From Jaminaea rosea (lineage: Eukaryota; Basidiomycota; Exobasidiomycetes; Microstromatales): a stretch of 64,000 nt of DNA. The notes below the pieces were generated by a model. That model searched no databases and was not told the DNA's origin. It was given only the letters and a program-made list of their open reading frames with translations. Positions within the stretch are counted from its first letter, which is position 1; every line of letters begins with the position of its first letter. The position numbers and the translations under genes are program-made. Below, in pieces: positions 62,619 to 64,000 of this stretch. The stretch spans positions 62,001 to 126,000 of the forward strand of contig NW_020289978.1 of assembly GCF_003144245.1 (NCBI RefSeq), written 5' to 3'.

Positions 62619-64000
62619 ATGACGCTGCCAGCGATGGTATCGTCGACATCGACGTCGACGTCGTCGTCGTCATCGTCACCGGCACGAGGAGGCAAACAGG
62701 ATGCGGCGCTGCCATCACTCGAGGGCGGCCTCGAGTCACTGAACCTAGCGTCCACTTCGTCCCCTTCCCTTCCTCCTCAAAACGGCAACGGCATTGGCAA
62801 TAGTGACAGCGACGAGACACTCGATGAGACCCTCATCGATGCGCTCAGGTCATCACGAGATCGTCTCTTTATTCTACGCCAAGAGCAGGACATCAACGAC
62901 TTCGTGGCAGACACGAGCAGGTCGGAGATGCTCTTGCCTCTGATGAATTCATATCAACGGCTCCTCGTTCATCGCTGCGCCGATCATTTCCGTCTGGCTC
63001 ACCACATCGACTTGGAGACGAAAGCAGTCAAGCTCGTCAGAGTGCCAGAGACGAGGCTTCCAAGGCGTCGCATGATCCAAGTTTTCAACTCGATCAATAA
63101 TACCTTGCGTCCAGCCGATATCTCGCCGTTTGCCCTTTTGTCAACGAGGCCAGATACAGCTGCCTCGAGCTCACGAGCATCGCCTCTGGCCGCCAAAGCA
63201 ACAGCTGCCATTCCGACTGTCAAAGAAGCGCCTGCTGCTACTGCGCCAGCAGCCACGCCGGCTCCTCCCGCTGGCTTTCGCATTATGAGGCGAGATCCCT
63301 CCCTCGGATCCTCGTCTGCCCTGGCTGCCAATGCCGCCGACTCTCCATCATCTTCGAACTCCAGCGCAGTCGGCAAGAAGAGTAGGAAGGACATGACAAT
63401 CGAGGAAAGAGAGGTGGCTTACCGAGAAGCTCGTGAGCGCATCTTTGGTGCTGCCTCGGAGAACGCAGAGACCTCTGCTGCTGGCCCTGCGAATAACAAG
63501 GCACAGACGCCAAGTAGCGTCACGGCAGCGAGCGTCTCGAAGCCGGATGTGGACCCTCTTGATGATCCTAGGAGCGCTGTCAGGCCAGTTGGCTACGAAC
63601 CATACACGACTCCGGGTGCCCCTCAGCAGTGGGCCACTGCGCCGCCAGGCATGTCTCTCGAGCAGCAGCAGCAGCAAGCGGCTTGGTATCATTGGTGGTT
63701 CCAGCAACAACAGCTTCAGCAGCAACAACAGCTCGCAGCAGCTCAACCGTACGCCTACCTCTCGCAACAAGCAATGTGGCCAGCTGTCGCACCACCCCCA
63801 CCCTTTGGCTATCCGCCGCACTTGATGCCGCCGCCCTTCTATCCCTGGCAGTACACGACGACTGCACCATCCCCCACGACAGCCGGGCCTTCGTACCCAA
63901 CGCCTGCGTCCGTGTCAGGTAGCAGTGCTCTATCAGCGTACAATCTTGACGCCTTCTCCCCCTTCCCACCGACGCCGTCCAACTTGTCCAGCAGTGGTAC
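62619..64000 (+). CDS. R3H-SUZ domain RNA-binding protein, 3' part outside window (partial)
   Basis: Open from the ATG at 62619 to the window edge, at least 460 residues, no intron needed. After a Ser/Thr start there is an R3H domain (about 80-150: RDRLFILRQEQDINDFV, LMNSYQRLLVHRCADHFRL with the R-x3-H motif RLLVH, then KAVKLVRVPETRLP). A SUZ-type basic segment follows (about 220-285: FRIMRRDPS and DMTIEEREVAYREARERIFG). The remainder is Gln/Pro/Tyr/Trp-rich (from about 345) and typical of mRNP proteins. The R3H-SUZ pairing is that of the encore/R3HDM1-2 family, which binds single-stranded RNA or DNA and is linked to mRNA regulation. A CGT/TCG-rich stretch near the start encodes Ser/Thr. The C-terminus is not in the window. 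Confidence 0.85.
   Translation, partial: MTLPAMVSSTSTSTSSSSSSPARGGKQDAALPSLEGGLESLNLASTSSPSLPPQNGNGIGNSDSDETLDETLIDALRSSRDRLFILRQEQDINDFVADTSRSEMLLPLMNSYQRLLVHRCADHFRLAHHIDLETKAVKLVRVPETRLPRRRMIQVFNSINNTLRPADISPFALLSTRPDTAASSSRASPLAAKATAAIPTVKEAPAATAPAATPAPPAGFRIMRRDPSLGSSSALAANAADSPSSSNSSAVGKKSRKDMTIEEREVAYREARERIFGAASENAETSAAGPANNKAQTPSSVTAASVSKPDVDPLDDPRSAVRPVGYEPYTTPGAPQQWATAPPGMSLEQQQQQAAWYHWWFQQQQLQQQQQLAAAQPYAYLSQQAMWPAVAPPPPFGYPPHLMPPPFYPWQYTTTAPSPTTAGPSYPTPASVSGSSALSAYNLDAFSPFPPTPSNLSSSG

Noticed and set aside
1-64000. Mobile elements, CRISPR arrays or prophage-like regions
   Set aside because: No transposase, integrase or reverse-transcriptase motifs, long terminal or inverted repeats, or spaced direct repeats were seen anywhere in the window.

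Overview
The window reads as nuclear DNA of a basidiomycete fungus, most likely a yeast-like or smut-type lineage. That placement is inference from gene content and gene style. The DNA is GC-rich and gene-dense. Genes lie on both strands with short spacers and are either intronless or cut by small introns of about 60-90 nt. The introns have GTGAG-type donors, a CTGAC/CTAAT-like branch site roughly 25-30 nt before the acceptor, and CAG/TAG acceptors. I support 25 protein-coding genes, two of them cut by the window edges, and one intron-containing tRNA gene. I see no transposase, reverse transcriptase, LTR or CRISPR array.

Left part (1-37.5 kb), mostly housekeeping: a partial serine-rich protein; FAP1/NFX1 zinc-finger protein; a small protein with two HN1/Jupiter-like repeats; dTMP kinase (CDC8); the ER mannosyltransferase ALG3; a tRNA inside the ALG3/MGS1 divergent promoter; the replication-stress ATPase MGS1/WRNIP1; an F-box/WD40 protein; a REEP/Yop1-family membrane protein; a BolA2-like protein with an unusually long C-terminal extension; a TBC Rab-GAP; a Zn2Cys6 regulator; a KNH-like cell-surface membrane protein; the SUMO ligase SIZ1; the nucleolar Pumilio protein NOP9; an HD phosphohydrolase; and a large disordered protein.

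Middle part (37.9-47.8 kb), more accessory: a secreted protein that matches the bacterial NucA/NucB nuclease family, divergent from a DHA1-type MFS exporter; an ACS-type MFS permease divergent from a SnoaL-like cyclase; and a large Zn2Cys6 regulator. This block could be a small co-regulated transport/metabolism island, which is inference. After a gene-poor 2 kb comes a bifunctional biotin gene (dethiobiotin synthetase fused to DAPA aminotransferase).

Right part (53-64 kb): a disordered acidic protein; a Tim17/22/23-superfamily membrane protein; the mitoribosomal protein mL44 divergent from the TOR subunit LST8; the deubiquitinase UBP3/USP10; and a partial R3H-SUZ RNA-binding protein.

Gene models were built by eye from reading frames plus splice and branch signals. 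Exon ends are predictions, not transcript evidence.
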